From the NCBI GenBank assembly GCA_029260755.1, contig JAJDCQ010000109.1, positions 1 to 59,321 of the forward strand: DNA of 59,321 nt. Reading direction: 5' to 3'. How positions within the stretch are numbered: the stretch's first letter is position 1; the number at the start of each line of letters is the position of its first letter. Below, one piece after another: positions 36,885 to 48,834 of the stretch. Source of the stretch: Planctomycetota bacterium (GTDB lineage: Bacteria; Planctomycetota; J058; JAJDCQ01). The translations under genes and the position numbers were made by a program. The notes beneath the pieces are model-generated. The model did not search any database. It had not been told where the DNA came from and saw nothing but the letters and a program-made list of their open reading frames with translations.

Positions 36885-38263
36885 CCCTTCGGACGGACGA
36901 CCGCCAGGATGGCCGTGAGGTAGTGCGTCTCGGGGCAGCTCGCGAGGACGGGATGGTCGGACGAGGCGCCCCGCGTCTCGATCACCCGGACCTCGTGGTC
37001 GACGGCGCGGGCGGCCGCCGCGATCGTCGCGAGGTACTCGCCGGGCTGGACGAGCCCGGTGCAGTTGCAGCTCAGGAGCACGCCGTTCGCGGCCAGGCGC
37101 GGGATCGCCAGGCGATGCAGGTCGAACACCTTGCGGTTCGCGGCGCCGAGCTCGGTCCGGTCGTGGGCGAGCTTGGGCGGGTCGAGCACCATCGCGTCGA
37201 AGGCGGCCTTCCGCGGGAGGCTCCGGAGGTAGTCGAAGACGTCGCGGTTGACGAGGTCGACCTTCCCCTCGGGGATCGAGTTCTCGGCGATGGCCTTCTT
37301 CGCGAGGGCGATCGCGTCCGGGTCGACGTCGACGCCGGTGACGTGGCGCGCGCCGCCGCGCGCCGCCGCCGAGATCCCGAAGCCGCCGACGTGGCAGAAC
37401 GCGTCGAGCACCCGCGCCCCGTCGGTGAACTTCGTGAAGGCCCGCCGGTTCTCGCGCTGGTCGAGGAAGGCGCCGGTCTTCTGGCCCGAGCGGAGATCGG
37501 CGTAGAGGGTGAGGCCGCGCTCGTGGAAGGCGACCGCCTCGGGCAGCTTCTCATCCCGCGGCGGCCCGACCTTGTGCCCGAACCCCTCGATCTCGCCGGC
37601 CCGGCGATCGGCGCGGACGATCATCCGATGCCCGGGGAGCAGGTTCTTGCAGGCCTGCTCGATTTCGCCGCACCGGAGCCACATCCCGAGGCCGTGGATC
37701 TCGGCGACGAGGAAGCGATCGCCGAACTTGTCGATCACGAGGCCCGAGAGCCCGTCGGCCTCGCCGTGGACGACGCGGAAGGCATCGGTGACCGCCGGAA
37801 GCCGGAGCGTCTCGGTCCGCAGGGCGAGGGCGGCGCCGATCTTCCGCTCGAAGAACTTGACGTTGAACCGGTCGGCGACGTCGTCGGTCAGGACGCGCAA
37901 CGCGATCTCGCTCCGGACGCTGTACATCGCCTTGCCGGCCCGGCGGCCATCGCTCGTCACGACGGTCACCTCATCGCCGTTCTTCACGTCGCCGCCGACC
38001 CGCCGGATCATGCGCTTCCAGATCCAGGGATGATCGCTGCTCCGCGCGATCCGGAGCCACACCGTCTTCGGCGCGTCGTCGGGGACGACATCGCCCGGCG
38101 CCGGCGCGGCCCCCGCGCGGCCCCGGTTCCCGCCGCTCGGCAGCCGGTCGGGCGCCCCGCGGACGGGGCGACGGCTCGTGCCGTCGCGGTGCTTCTGCCG
38201 GCCGGCGCCGGTGTCGGTCTTGATGCGCCGGGAGGCCCGGCCGCCCTTTCCGCGTTTGGTCAA
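36881..38263 (-). CDS. RlmI-like class I SAM rRNA methyltransferase
   Basis: Likely 23S rRNA m5C methyltransferase of the RlmI type. About 460 residues: a basic, probably disordered N-terminus (1-60), a PUA-like RNA-binding domain (about 66-145), then the SAM domain. Motifs: GQKTGAFLDQR (260-270), motif I VLDAFCHVGGFG (286-297), VDVDPDAI (311-318), LDPPK (360-364) and SCNCTG (398-403) with the expected catalytic Cys. The only start I see is TTG 38263 with a poor ribosome binding site; the true start may lie a few codons away. The stop overlaps the downstream kinase ATG. E. coli RlmI modifies C1962; the target here is inferred. Confidence 0.9.
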   Translation of the reverse strand: MTKRGKGGRASRRIKTDTGAGRQKHRDGTSRRPVRGAPDRLPSGGNRGRAGAAPAPGDVVPDDAPKTVWLRIARSSDHPWIWKRMIRRVGGDVKNGDEVTVVTSDGRRAGKAMYSVRSEIALRVLTDDVADRFNVKFFERKIGAALALRTETLRLPAVTDAFRVVHGEADGLSGLVIDKFGDRFLVAEIHGLGMWLRCGEIEQACKNLLPGHRMIVRADRRAGEIEGFGHKVGPPRDEKLPEAVAFHERGLTLYADLRSGQKTGAFLDQRENRRAFTKFTDGARVLDAFCHVGGFGISAAARGGARHVTGVDVDPDAIALAKKAIAENSIPEGKVDLVNRDVFDYLRSLPRKAAFDAMVLDPPKLAHDRTELGAANRKVFDLHRLAIPRLAANGVLLSCNCTGLVQPGEYLATIAAAARAVDHEVRVIETRGASSDHPVLASCPETHYLTAILAVVRPKG

Positions 38264-38311
38264 GGAGAGATTCCCGTCTTGAGAGGAGAGATGCGTTCAT
38301 TCGGCACTGGC

Positions 38312-38550
38312 TTCGCCTTCGGCGAAGAGGATGTCACCACGGAGACACGGAGGACACGGAGAGTCGCGGACGGGCGACGCCTCGACTGCTCGCGCCGCCA
38401 GCGGTCCTTCCACGGAGAGTCCGGGATGGCGCGTCGCCCGAGTGGACTGGCGAACATCGAGGAGCTCCGAACGGAGGGGCTGAGGCGCGCTCCGTGACAC
38501 CTCTGTGTCCTCCGTGTCTCCGTGGTGACATCCTGCTCGCCAGAGGCGAG
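38312..38550. repeat. CACCACGGAGACACGGAGG inverted-repeat element, copy 2
   Basis: Same left arm as the copy at 25432 (TTCGCCTTCGGCGAA, then ATGTCACCACGGAGACACGG) and a mirrored right arm ending GCTCGCCAGAGGCGAG. The outer mini-hairpins differ between arms (TTCGCC..GGCGAA versus CTCGCC..GGCGAG), so each arm keeps its own pairing, a sign that the small tip hairpins matter. The interior of about 140 bp differs from copy 1. It occupies most of the 304-bp gap between the RlmI-like gene and the alcohol dehydrogenase gene; nothing else is seen there. Confidence 0.88.
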
Positions 38551-38567
38551 CCGGCGACCATGTCCCA

Positions 38568-39719
38568 TCACTTGACCTTCTCGATGAGGATCCGGAGGTC
38601 GGCCGGCGTCGCCGGCCGTGGGTTGGTCAGGATCGCCGGGTCGACCGCCGCGGCCGCCGCGAGCGCGTCGAGCGCCTCGGCGTCGAGGCTCACCTCGACC
38701 TGACCGAGGCGCCGCGGCACGGCGACCTCGTCGAGGAAGGCGTCGATGCGCGCGAGGAGCGCCTCGACCGTCGGCGCCTCGGGGACGATCGCCGCGGCGA
38801 GCTTCGCCGCGCGCCCGCGGGCGAGCTCGGCGTTCCAGCGGAGCCCCTCGAGGAGGAAGATGCCGTTGGCGACCCCGTGGTGGACGCCGTGGCGCGCGCC
38901 GGCCACGTGGGCGAGGGCGTGGATCACGCCGACGCTGGCCGCGCCCATCGCGGCGCCCGCCTGCACCGCGGCGATCAGCATCCGGCCGCGCGCGTCGACG
39001 TCGTCGCCGGCGGCGACCGCCTTCGGGAGCGACCGCATGATCTCGCGGGCGGCGCCGAACGCGAGCGCGTCGGTGATCGGGCTCGAGACGAGGCTGAAGA
39101 CCGCCTCGATCGCGTGACTGAGCGCATCGACGCCGGTCGCCGCCGTCAGGCGCGCCGGCAGGCTGGTCGTCAGCTCCGGGTCGAGGACGGCGATGGTCGC
39201 GTAGAGATGGCGGCTGACGAACGAGAGCTTGCTCTTCGCATCGCGGTCCTTGATGACCGCGAACGGGCTCACCTCGCTGCCGGTCCCCGCGGTGGTCGGC
39301 ACCGCGACGACGGGCGGGAGGCCGGGCGGGATCACGTGCACGCCGACGTGATCGCGGATGCTGCCGCCGTGGCGGAGGACCACGCTGACCGCCTTGGCCG
39401 TGTCCATCACGCTGCCGCCGCCGACCGCGAGGACGACGGAGGCCTCGGCATCGCGGGCCGCGGCGCTCGCCCGCTCGACCACGGCGACGTCGGAGTCGGA
39501 CGGCACCTCGGTGAAGGTGCCGACGACGGACACGCCGTCCCCGGCGTCGGCCGCCTCGCGCACCCGGTCGGCGATCCCCGCGCCGGAGACGCCGGGATCG
39601 GTCACGAGGAAGACCCGCCCGGCGGTCCCGAGATCGCCGATCGTCCTGCCAATGGAGCGGCTCGACCCGGGCCCGAAGATGATCCGGGTCGGGAGGATGA
39701 AGTCGAACGGTGGCGGCAC
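38568..39719 (-). CDS. Iron-containing alcohol dehydrogenase
   Basis: NAD(P)-dependent group III alcohol dehydrogenase, 383 residues, the normal length. Nucleotide-binding GGGSVMD (100-106); PTTAGTGSEV (141-150); metal ligands Asp198 and His202 (GVDALSHAIEA), His267 (VIHALAH) and His281 (HHG), all present. Start GTG 39719 is chosen for GGAGG about 8 nt upstream and because the family domain (FDFILPTRIIFGPG) begins at residue 5. The substrate (alcohol, diol or lactaldehyde-type) is not evident. It diverges from a kinase gene, with 142 bp between. Confidence 0.95.
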   Translation of the reverse strand: MPPPFDFILPTRIIFGPGSSRSIGRTIGDLGTAGRVFLVTDPGVSGAGIADRVREAADAGDGVSVVGTFTEVPSDSDVAVVERASAAARDAEASVVLAVGGGSVMDTAKAVSVVLRHGGSIRDHVGVHVIPPGLPPVVAVPTTAGTGSEVSPFAVIKDRDAKSKLSFVSRHLYATIAVLDPELTTSLPARLTAATGVDALSHAIEAVFSLVSSPITDALAFGAAREIMRSLPKAVAAGDDVDARGRMLIAAVQAGAAMGAASVGVIHALAHVAGARHGVHHGVANGIFLLEGLRWNAELARGRAAKLAAAIVPEAPTVEALLARIDAFLDEVAVPRRLGQVEVSLDAEALDALAAAAAVDPAILTNPRPATPADLRILIEKVK

Positions 39720-39861
39720 GGAGCTGCCCTCCGGCGGGCTCCCGGCTCGGGCCGGGGGCGCGCCTGTTTGCGCCGATCGGTGCGGGGCCTCTATCCTCGC
39801 CTCGACGGCGGCGCACCGCCAGAGCCAGGGTCGGGGCGCCGCTCGGCCCGGAGCGTCCCCC

Positions 39862-43341
<3,480 letters not shown>

Positions 43342-43378
43342 TCGTCGACGGTAGTCGGTCGGTCGGCCCGGTCGGCCG

Positions 43379-44398
43379 TCAGCTCCCGACGTAGCGCGCG
43401 TAGACGGTGCGCGCCCGCGCCTCGTCCTCGGTCCCCTTCACGATCGCGCGGCCGTCGGGGAAGACGGTCAGCTCGACGTCCTCGACCTTCGCCCGGAGCA
43501 GAAACGCGTTGCGACGCACCTCGCTCGCGACGGCGCCGAGGTCGCGCTCGACCGCCTCGAGGTCGAGGCGGGTCGCGGTGGCCGGCGAGACCTGGACCGC
43601 GTTGCGCCCGCAGAGGACGGCCGCCCGATCGCTCCGCTCGCCGCGGAGGAACTCGAGGTTGCCCTGCCCGCAGCAGGGGCAGTCGTCGACCTTCGGGACG
43701 GCGACCTTGCGCTCGAGGCGCTCCCAGACATCGAGGATGAGGAGGCGCTTGTCGACCTCCTCGCGCCGGCCGACGAGCAGCTTGATCGCCTCGATCACCG
43801 CGTAGCTCGCCCCGATCTCGACGGCCGGGCCGATCACGCCGGCGGTCTCGCACGTCTCGACGCTGCCCGACGGCGGAAGGTCGCCGAGATAGCACCGGAA
43901 GCACGGGCCGCCGCGGCCCGGGAGGATCGCCATCGTGTGGACCTGCGACGAGATCACCCCGCAGTAGATCCAGGGGGTGCGGTTCTCGACGGCCCAGTCG
44001 TTGACGAGGAGGCGGGTGAGGAAGTTGTCGGTGCCATCGACGACCACGTCGGCGCCGCGCAGGAGCAGGTCGGCGTTGTCGGCGGTGAGGTCCGCGACGG
44101 CCGCCTCGATCTCGACCTCGGAGTTGACCCTCGAGAGCTTCTGGCGGGCGACCTCCGCCTTCGGGATCCCGGCGGCGACGTCGTCCTCATCGAAGAGGAC
44201 CTGGCGCTGGAGATTGCTCAGGTCGGGGACGTCGCGGTCGACGATCCGGATCGCCCCGACGCCGGCGCGGACGAGGAGCTGACTCGCGACCGTCCCGAGC
44301 GCCCCGCAGCCGACGACGACGACCGCCTTCTCGGAGAGCTGGCGCTGCCCGTGGGGGCCGATGGCGGCAAAGAGGGTCTGGCGCGAGTAACGATCCAT
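43379..44398 (-). CDS. ThiF/MoeB-type adenylyltransferase
   Basis: E1-like enzyme that adenylates the C-terminal Gly of a small ubiquitin-like sulfur carrier (ThiS, MoaD or similar). 339 residues: GCGALG (30-35) nucleotide loop; RDVPDLSNLQRQVLF motif; conserved DGTDNFLTRLLVND; zinc Cys pairs CFRC (166-169) and CPCC (240-243); the active-site Cys candidate C183 (ETCETAGVIGP). The last 70 residues (VELTVFPDGRAIVKGTEDEARARTVYARYVG) match the C-terminal tail usual in this family. Whether it serves thiamine, molybdopterin or other sulfur transfer is unclear, as no carrier gene is next to it. It converges with the preceding kinase (37-bp gap). Confidence 0.93.
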   Translation of the reverse strand: MDRYSRQTLFAAIGPHGQRQLSEKAVVVVGCGALGTVASQLLVRAGVGAIRIVDRDVPDLSNLQRQVLFDEDDVAAGIPKAEVARQKLSRVNSEVEIEAAVADLTADNADLLLRGADVVVDGTDNFLTRLLVNDWAVENRTPWIYCGVISSQVHTMAILPGRGGPCFRCYLGDLPPSGSVETCETAGVIGPAVEIGASYAVIEAIKLLVGRREEVDKRLLILDVWERLERKVAVPKVDDCPCCGQGNLEFLRGERSDRAAVLCGRNAVQVSPATATRLDLEAVERDLGAVASEVRRNAFLLRAKVEDVELTVFPDGRAIVKGTEDEARARTVYARYVGS

Positions 44399-44412
44399 GG
44401 CCTCGACCTTAC

Positions 44413-44442
44413 CGGGTTTCTTCCCCGTGAGGAAGAAACCCG
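44413..44442 (-). terminator. Hairpin between lipoprotein gene and ThiF-type gene
   Basis: Perfect 12-bp stem CGGGTTTCTTCC / GGAAGAAACCCG with a 6-nt loop, in the 69-bp gap between the small lipoprotein gene and the ThiF-like gene. It ends 14 nt before the ThiF-like ATG. It may be an attenuator or terminator; no clear T-tract. Confidence 0.5.
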
Positions 44443-44467
44443 AGAGGCGAGGACGACCCGAGGAGCC

Positions 44468-44767
44468 TTACTTGAGGCGGACGCGACCGTCGGGAAGGAG
44501 CTCGAGGACGTCGCCGTCGCGAGGCACGAACGGGTCGAGCTCGCCGGGGAGGACGAACCAGCCCGCCGCGATCTCCCGGAGGACGACGCGGTGGAGAAGG
44601 TCGTCCTCGCCCCACCCGACGACGACCTCATCGGGGCGCGCGTGATGGCGATCGATCCGGGCCTCGCCCGTCGAGCACTCGATCGGGAGCGACGGGTGAA
44701 CCGACGCGCAGCCGGCGCTCAGGAGAAGCGCGGCGAGGCCGACGAAGATCGAAAAGCGGTGCGCCAA
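44468..44767 (-). CDS. Small predicted lipoprotein
   Basis: 99 residues. The N-terminus has a hydrophobic stretch followed by a lipobox LLSAGC (Cys at about residue 20), so it should be lipid-anchored in the envelope. The mature part is short and slightly basic, with no family I recognise, and ends in a beta-like GDVLELLPDGRVRLK. Start TTG 44767 is supported by GGAGAG about 7 nt upstream. It lies upstream of the ThiF-like gene, separated by a hairpin; they may or may not be co-transcribed. A small Cys-rich gene diverges 102 bp away. Confidence 0.7.
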   Translation of the reverse strand: MAHRFSIFVGLAALLLSAGCASVHPSLPIECSTGEARIDRHHARPDEVVVGWGEDDLLHRVVLREIAAGWFVLPGELDPFVPRDGDVLELLPDGRVRLK

Positions 44768-44869
44768 GGGGTACTCTCCACGAACGGGAAGCCGCGGAGG
44801 TTAGCGCCGGCCGCGGCCCCCATCAACGAAAAACCGCCCGATTCGCCGCATCCACGGGGGTTCGAGGTC

Positions 44870-45070
44870 ATGGACATCTGCCCGGCCTGCCGGGACCTGA
44901 CGGCCCGCAACTTCCAGGAGCACGGGGACGAGCGCCTCCCGCCCGTCGCCTGCGACGGCTGCGGACGGCCCACCTCGAGCGGCGCCTGCCTCCTCATGAC
45001 CCTGTGCGCCGAATGCGCGCGCTCGCGCAACGCCTGCCCGGCGTGCGGGAAGACGAAGGAGGCAACGTAG
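44870..45070 (+). CDS. Small zinc-binding Cys-rich protein
   Basis: 66 residues with four CxxC knuckles: CPAC (4-7), CDGC (28-31), CAEC (45-48) and CPAC (56-59). This is enough to bind two zinc ions in a rubredoxin-like or double zinc-ribbon fold. No DNA-binding motif can be picked out. Start ATG 44870 has GAGG just upstream. It converges with the small acidic gene that ends at 45088. Function unknown. Confidence 0.7.
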   Translation: MDICPACRDLTARNFQEHGDERLPPVACDGCGRPTSSGACLLMTLCAECARSRNACPACGKTKEAT

Positions 45071-45087
45071 GCGAGAGGAGGCGCGGC

Positions 45088-45285
45088 TCAGTTCTTGAAC
45101 CGAACGCCGGCGAACAGGATCATCTCCCACTCACCATCCTTGCGCTGTAGCTCGACCCCCACCAGCTCTCCGGCCTCGAGGGGCCGGCCCTCCTCGTCCT
45201 CGTACTCCTGGAAGTCCTCACCCACCTCCGCGGTGATGACCTCGATCGAGTCGAGGTCGTAGTCGCCTTCCGGTCGTCTCTTCAC
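45088..45285 (-). CDS. Small acidic protein, unknown function
   Basis: 65 residues, rich in Glu and Asp (DLDSIEVITAEVGEDFQEYEDEEGRPLEAGELVGVELQRKDGEWEMILFAGV). No signal peptide or membrane helix. Start GTG 45285 with GGAGGA about 6 nt upstream, the best supported of several possible starts. It follows the 141-residue acidic gene by 47 bp and probably shares its operon. I do not recognise the family. Confidence 0.6.
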   Translation of the reverse strand: MKRRPEGDYDLDSIEVITAEVGEDFQEYEDEEGRPLEAGELVGVELQRKDGEWEMILFAGVRFKN

Positions 45286-45332
45286 GTCGTCCTCCCCCGA
45301 TTCTCGGGTCTCCTGGATCCATCCGAGAATGG

Positions 45333-45758
45333 CTATCCGAAGCTCGTTCCGCCGACCTCGATGAGGCCGTCGCGGTAGTTGCCGACGACGTCGCGTTCGG
45401 GGTCGGCGAACTGGGCTCGGAGCCCGGCGGTGGGGAGGATGTAGGTCGGGTCGTCGTCGTCGTCGGGGCGGGTCTGCTGGTCGAGGAAGGCGCCGATCGC
45501 GGCCATCAACCCGGGGTGACGCGCCTCGACGAGCTCCTCGAGGGCGTCGTCGTCGAGGTCGTCGGGGTCGTCGACCTCGTCGAGGTCGGCCGCCGGCGCT
45601 CCGTCGATGAAGTAGAAGATCTGGAACTCGCCGCCGCCGACGTAATCGTGGACCACGCCCGAGAACCCGTCCCCTTCGTCGACCCCGACCTGGTAGTAGC
45701 GGACGATCCACTGGCCGCCGCGCTCGTCGAGGAAGAAGTTGTACTTGATGTCGAACAC
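45333..45758 (-). CDS. Acidic protein, unknown function
   Basis: 141 residues. The first half is strand-rich (VFDIKYNFFLDERGGQWIVRYYQVGVDEG, YVGGGEFQIFYFIDG); it then becomes very acidic (DLDEVDDPDDLDDDALEELVEARHPGLMAAIGAFLDQ), ending in DDDDDPTYILPTAGL. No signal peptide. Start GTG 45758 with GGAGG about 9 nt upstream. Its partner gene of 65 residues follows. It diverges from the kinase gene starting at 45904 across 145 bp. Family not recognised. Confidence 0.65.
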   Translation of the reverse strand: MFDIKYNFFLDERGGQWIVRYYQVGVDEGDGFSGVVHDYVGGGEFQIFYFIDGAPAADLDEVDDPDDLDDDALEELVEARHPGLMAAIGAFLDQQTRPDDDDDPTYILPTAGLRAQFADPERDVVGNYRDGLIEVGGTSFG

Positions 45759-45903
45759 GGGGATCGGCCTCCGTCGACGGGGACGACCGCACGATGCGCC
45801 GGCGCTCGACGCCGCGCAAGCCCGTCCGGGACGTCGCCGGGATGATGGGAGGCGGGCGGGGCCGGTCGACCCGGGGGCGCTCGACCCTCTACCATCGAGG
45901 GGC

Positions 45904-48741
45904 ATGAGCAGGACGCCCGCGAGCTCCGCCCTTCGCCAGGTCGGCCCCTACGCCATCGAGGCCGTCCTCGGCCGCGGCGGCATGGGCGCGGTCTATCGTG
46001 GCCGCCACGGGGAGACGGGCGTCGTCCATGCGGTGAAGCTGCTCGCCCCTCGGCGCGGGGCTCCCTCGGCGACGACGGTCGCGCGCTTCCGGCGGGAGGC
46101 CGAGGCGCTCGCGCGCATCGCTCCGCACCCGGCGGTCGCCGCGGTCCACTCCTGCGGCACGACCGACCGGGGCGAGCTCTGGATGGCGATCGACCTCGTC
46201 GAGGGGGACTCGCTCGCCGTCCACCTCGCGCGCTCCGGCTCGTTCGATCCGCTCGATGCGGCCCGGCTCGTCGTCGCCGTCGCCCGCGCCGTCGAGCACG
46301 TTCACGGTCATGGGGTCCTGCACCGCGACATCAAGCCCGAGAACGTCGTCCTCGGTTCGGATGGCTCGCCCCGACTCGTCGACTTCGGCCTCGCCTACGA
46401 CCCCGACGAGGCGGCCCTCACCGCCACCGGCCAGCTCGTCGGCACGCCGGCGTTCATGGCTCCCGAGCAGGTCTCGCGCGAGCACGGCGGCGGCAGCCTC
46501 GGCCCGGCGACCGACGTCTACGGCCTCGGCGCGCTTCTCTACGCGTTGGTCGCCGGGCGCGCTCCGTTCGACGTCGGCTCGGACATCAACGTCATCGCCG
46601 CGGTGATGAGCCGGAACCCTCCCCCGCCGAGCCGCGAGCCTTCGGCGCGCCGCGCCGCGCCCGCCGTCGACGCGGTCTCCCGGCGCGCCCTCCGCAAGGA
46701 CCCGGCCGCGCGTTTCGGGACGGCCGCGGCGCTCGCGGAGGCGCTCGAGGACGCGGTCGTCGCGTCCTCCGTCGAGAGCACCGGGCCCGCTCGGCGGCCG
46801 CGGTGGATCGCCCTCGTCGCGACCGTCGCGACCGCTCTCGTGGTGGTGGGTGCGGTCCGCGTGTGGAGCGCGCGGCCGGGGACCCCACCTCGAGCGAGCG
46901 CCGAGGAGCTCGCGTCCGCCTGGGCGGGCGCCCTGAGTCGTCTGGCCGCCGGAGACCTCTCGGCCCTCGAGGACGCCGAGGCGCTCGCCGAGGACGATGA
47001 CGCGCGGGAGCGGGAGCGCGTCGCCTCGACGCTGCGCAAGCTCGCCGCCGGCGACCCGGTCGCCCCGCGATTGCTCCCCCTGGACGAGCCGCCGTGGGAC
47101 GAGCTCCGGGGTGCCGTCGTGGCGGTCCTGGCGGGCGCCGATCAGGTGCCCGCGCTCCTCACCCTCGTCGAGCGCTTCCCCGCTCTGGCCGCCGACCCCG
47201 CGACGATCGACGCCCTCGAGCGCTGGGCCCCGTCGTTCGACGGCGCCCAGGGCGAGCTCGACGCGGCGCTCACGATCCTCGCGCGCGCGGGCGTCGTCGA
47301 TGGGGCGCCCCGCCGGCGGCTCTCGGCGCGCGGTTGCCGGCTCCTCGGCCGAACGCTCGAGACGCGGCTGGCCGCGGGCGCCGACGGGTCCGAGCTCGAC
47401 GCCCCGTGGGCCGACGCGCTCCGACGCCACGTCCGCCAGGACTCCCGAGCGCGCTTCGACCTCTCGCCCGAGGCGCGGCGCCTCCTCCTCGATCGAATGC
47501 TCGAGAGCGAGCTCGCCGAGCTCGAGCAGGTCCGCCGGGCGGAGCTTCTCCTCGCGACCCGCACCCTCACGGACGCGGAGCGGACCGACGTCGTCGTCCG
47601 CCTCGTCGAGCTCTACCTCGGCGCGAGCGTCCGTCGCGACGCCACCCTCCTGGTCGAGTTGACCTGTCTCCTCCTCCGGGACCGGTCGTTCCCGCTCTCG
47701 TTCGACACCTCGGCCTGCGATCCCGGGTCGGCCGGCGACGCCGTCGCGCGCGAGCTCGCCCTTCCGGAGCCGAGCCCGACGCGGCTCGCCGCGGTGCTCC
47801 TCATCGAGGCAGGCTCCGACCGGAACGCTCCGGTGGCGGGGGCGGACGCCGCGGTCCTCACCCGACGCCACGACGCCATCGAGGCGCTCCTCCGCGTCGA
47901 CTCGACCGAGCCCGAAGGCCGTCTGCCGGGATGGGTGCTCGCGGCGATCGGCGAGGTCGCCCTTCCCTCGGGCGTCCACGACGGCGCGATCCGCCGGCTG
48001 ATGGCCGCGCGGCGGAACCGCCTCGGCCAACTCCTCGATGCGGCCGGCATCGGAGGCTCCGGTGAGCCGCTCCGCGCGCGCCTCTTCGGGGAGGCCCTGC
48101 GACGGGAGCGCCGTCTGCCGCCCGGGCTCGCCACGCCCCAGACGGCTCTCGCGTTCGCCGACTGCCTCGAGATCGGCGATCCGGCCCGGCTCGACGCGGT
48201 GGTCGACGCGCTGACCTGGGTGCTCCGACGTCCCGATCTCTACCTCGACGCGGGCGTGAACTCGTGGAGAGGGATGAGCTTGCTCCGGAAGAGCAGCAAC
48301 ACCATCTTCGACGTCGCGCACGAGGCCGCCAAGGAGCGGGAGCGGCACGTCGCGGAGCCATGCTCGACGTGCGACCGGATCCGGGAGCTCGCCGCGCTCG
48401 TCGGCGCCACGGGCTTGCTCGGCAACGCCGCTCGCTACATCGCGGTCAACGTCGAGTGGGCGCACGGGCGCCCGGAGGCGGCGCTCGCGGTCTTCGACGA
48501 GATCGGGGAGGAGAACGATCCGATCCGGCTGCGCGCCCTCGTGATGGGCGGGTTCATCATGGCCTGGCAGGATCGACCCGACGACGCCCGGGCGCTCCTC
48601 GCCCGGATGACGAACATCGACCGGGTCGGCGACGGCCACTACTACTACGGCCGGTCGAACCTCTGGAGGGAGCTCGGCGAGACCGAGCGGGCGGAGGCCG
48701 ACCTGGCCGAGTACGAGCGACGACACCCGGACGCCCGCTGA
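45904..48741 (+). CDS. Ser/Thr protein kinase with membrane helix and helical sensor region
   Basis: 945 residues. Kinase domain begins almost at the N-terminus: GRGGMGAVY (23-31), Lys45, HRDIKPEN (140-147), DFG (160-162), APE at 186-188. Membrane helix at about 301-321. The C-terminal region of about 620 residues is mostly helical, Leu/Ala/Arg/Glu-rich. It has one Cys pair (PCSTC) and a C-terminal TPR-like segment (RPEAALAVFDEIGEE...GETERAEADLAEYERRHPD). Start ATG 45904, with GAGGGG just upstream. It converges with the next kinase gene, whose stop lies 93 bp on. Confidence 0.93.
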   Translation: MSRTPASSALRQVGPYAIEAVLGRGGMGAVYRGRHGETGVVHAVKLLAPRRGAPSATTVARFRREAEALARIAPHPAVAAVHSCGTTDRGELWMAIDLVEGDSLAVHLARSGSFDPLDAARLVVAVARAVEHVHGHGVLHRDIKPENVVLGSDGSPRLVDFGLAYDPDEAALTATGQLVGTPAFMAPEQVSREHGGGSLGPATDVYGLGALLYALVAGRAPFDVGSDINVIAAVMSRNPPPPSREPSARRAAPAVDAVSRRALRKDPAARFGTAAALAEALEDAVVASSVESTGPARRPRWIALVATVATALVVVGAVRVWSARPGTPPRASAEELASAWAGALSRLAAGDLSALEDAEALAEDDDARERERVASTLRKLAAGDPVAPRLLPLDEPPWDELRGAVVAVLAGADQVPALLTLVERFPALAADPATIDALERWAPSFDGAQGELDAALTILARAGVVDGAPRRRLSARGCRLLGRTLETRLAAGADGSELDAPWADALRRHVRQDSRARFDLSPEARRLLLDRMLESELAELEQVRRAELLLATRTLTDAERTDVVVRLVELYLGASVRRDATLLVELTCLLLRDRSFPLSFDTSACDPGSAGDAVARELALPEPSPTRLAAVLLIEAGSDRNAPVAGADAAVLTRRHDAIEALLRVDSTEPEGRLPGWVLAAIGEVALPSGVHDGAIRRLMAARRNRLGQLLDAAGIGGSGEPLRARLFGEALRRERRLPPGLATPQTALAFADCLEIGDPARLDAVVDALTWVLRRPDLYLDAGVNSWRGMSLLRKSSNTIFDVAHEAAKERERHVAEPCSTCDRIRELAALVGATGLLGNAARYIAVNVEWAHGRPEAALAVFDEIGEENDPIRLRALVMGGFIMAWQDRPDDARALLARMTNIDRVGDGHYYYGRSNLWRELGETERAEADLAEYERRHPDAR

Positions 48742-48834
48742 CGAGCGAGACGTCGGACGCCCGCGCCGCGCCCGATAGGGGCGAGCGCGACGCGGGGTCC
48801 TTCTTGGTCGTTCGGTCGCTCCGGCGCCGCTCGT

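Noticed and set aside
45889..48726. Very long open frame antisense to the kinase at 45904
   Set aside because: At this GC content antisense frames stay open by codon-position bias. The translation is Arg/Glu/Gly-rich with no motif, while the plus strand holds a full kinase.
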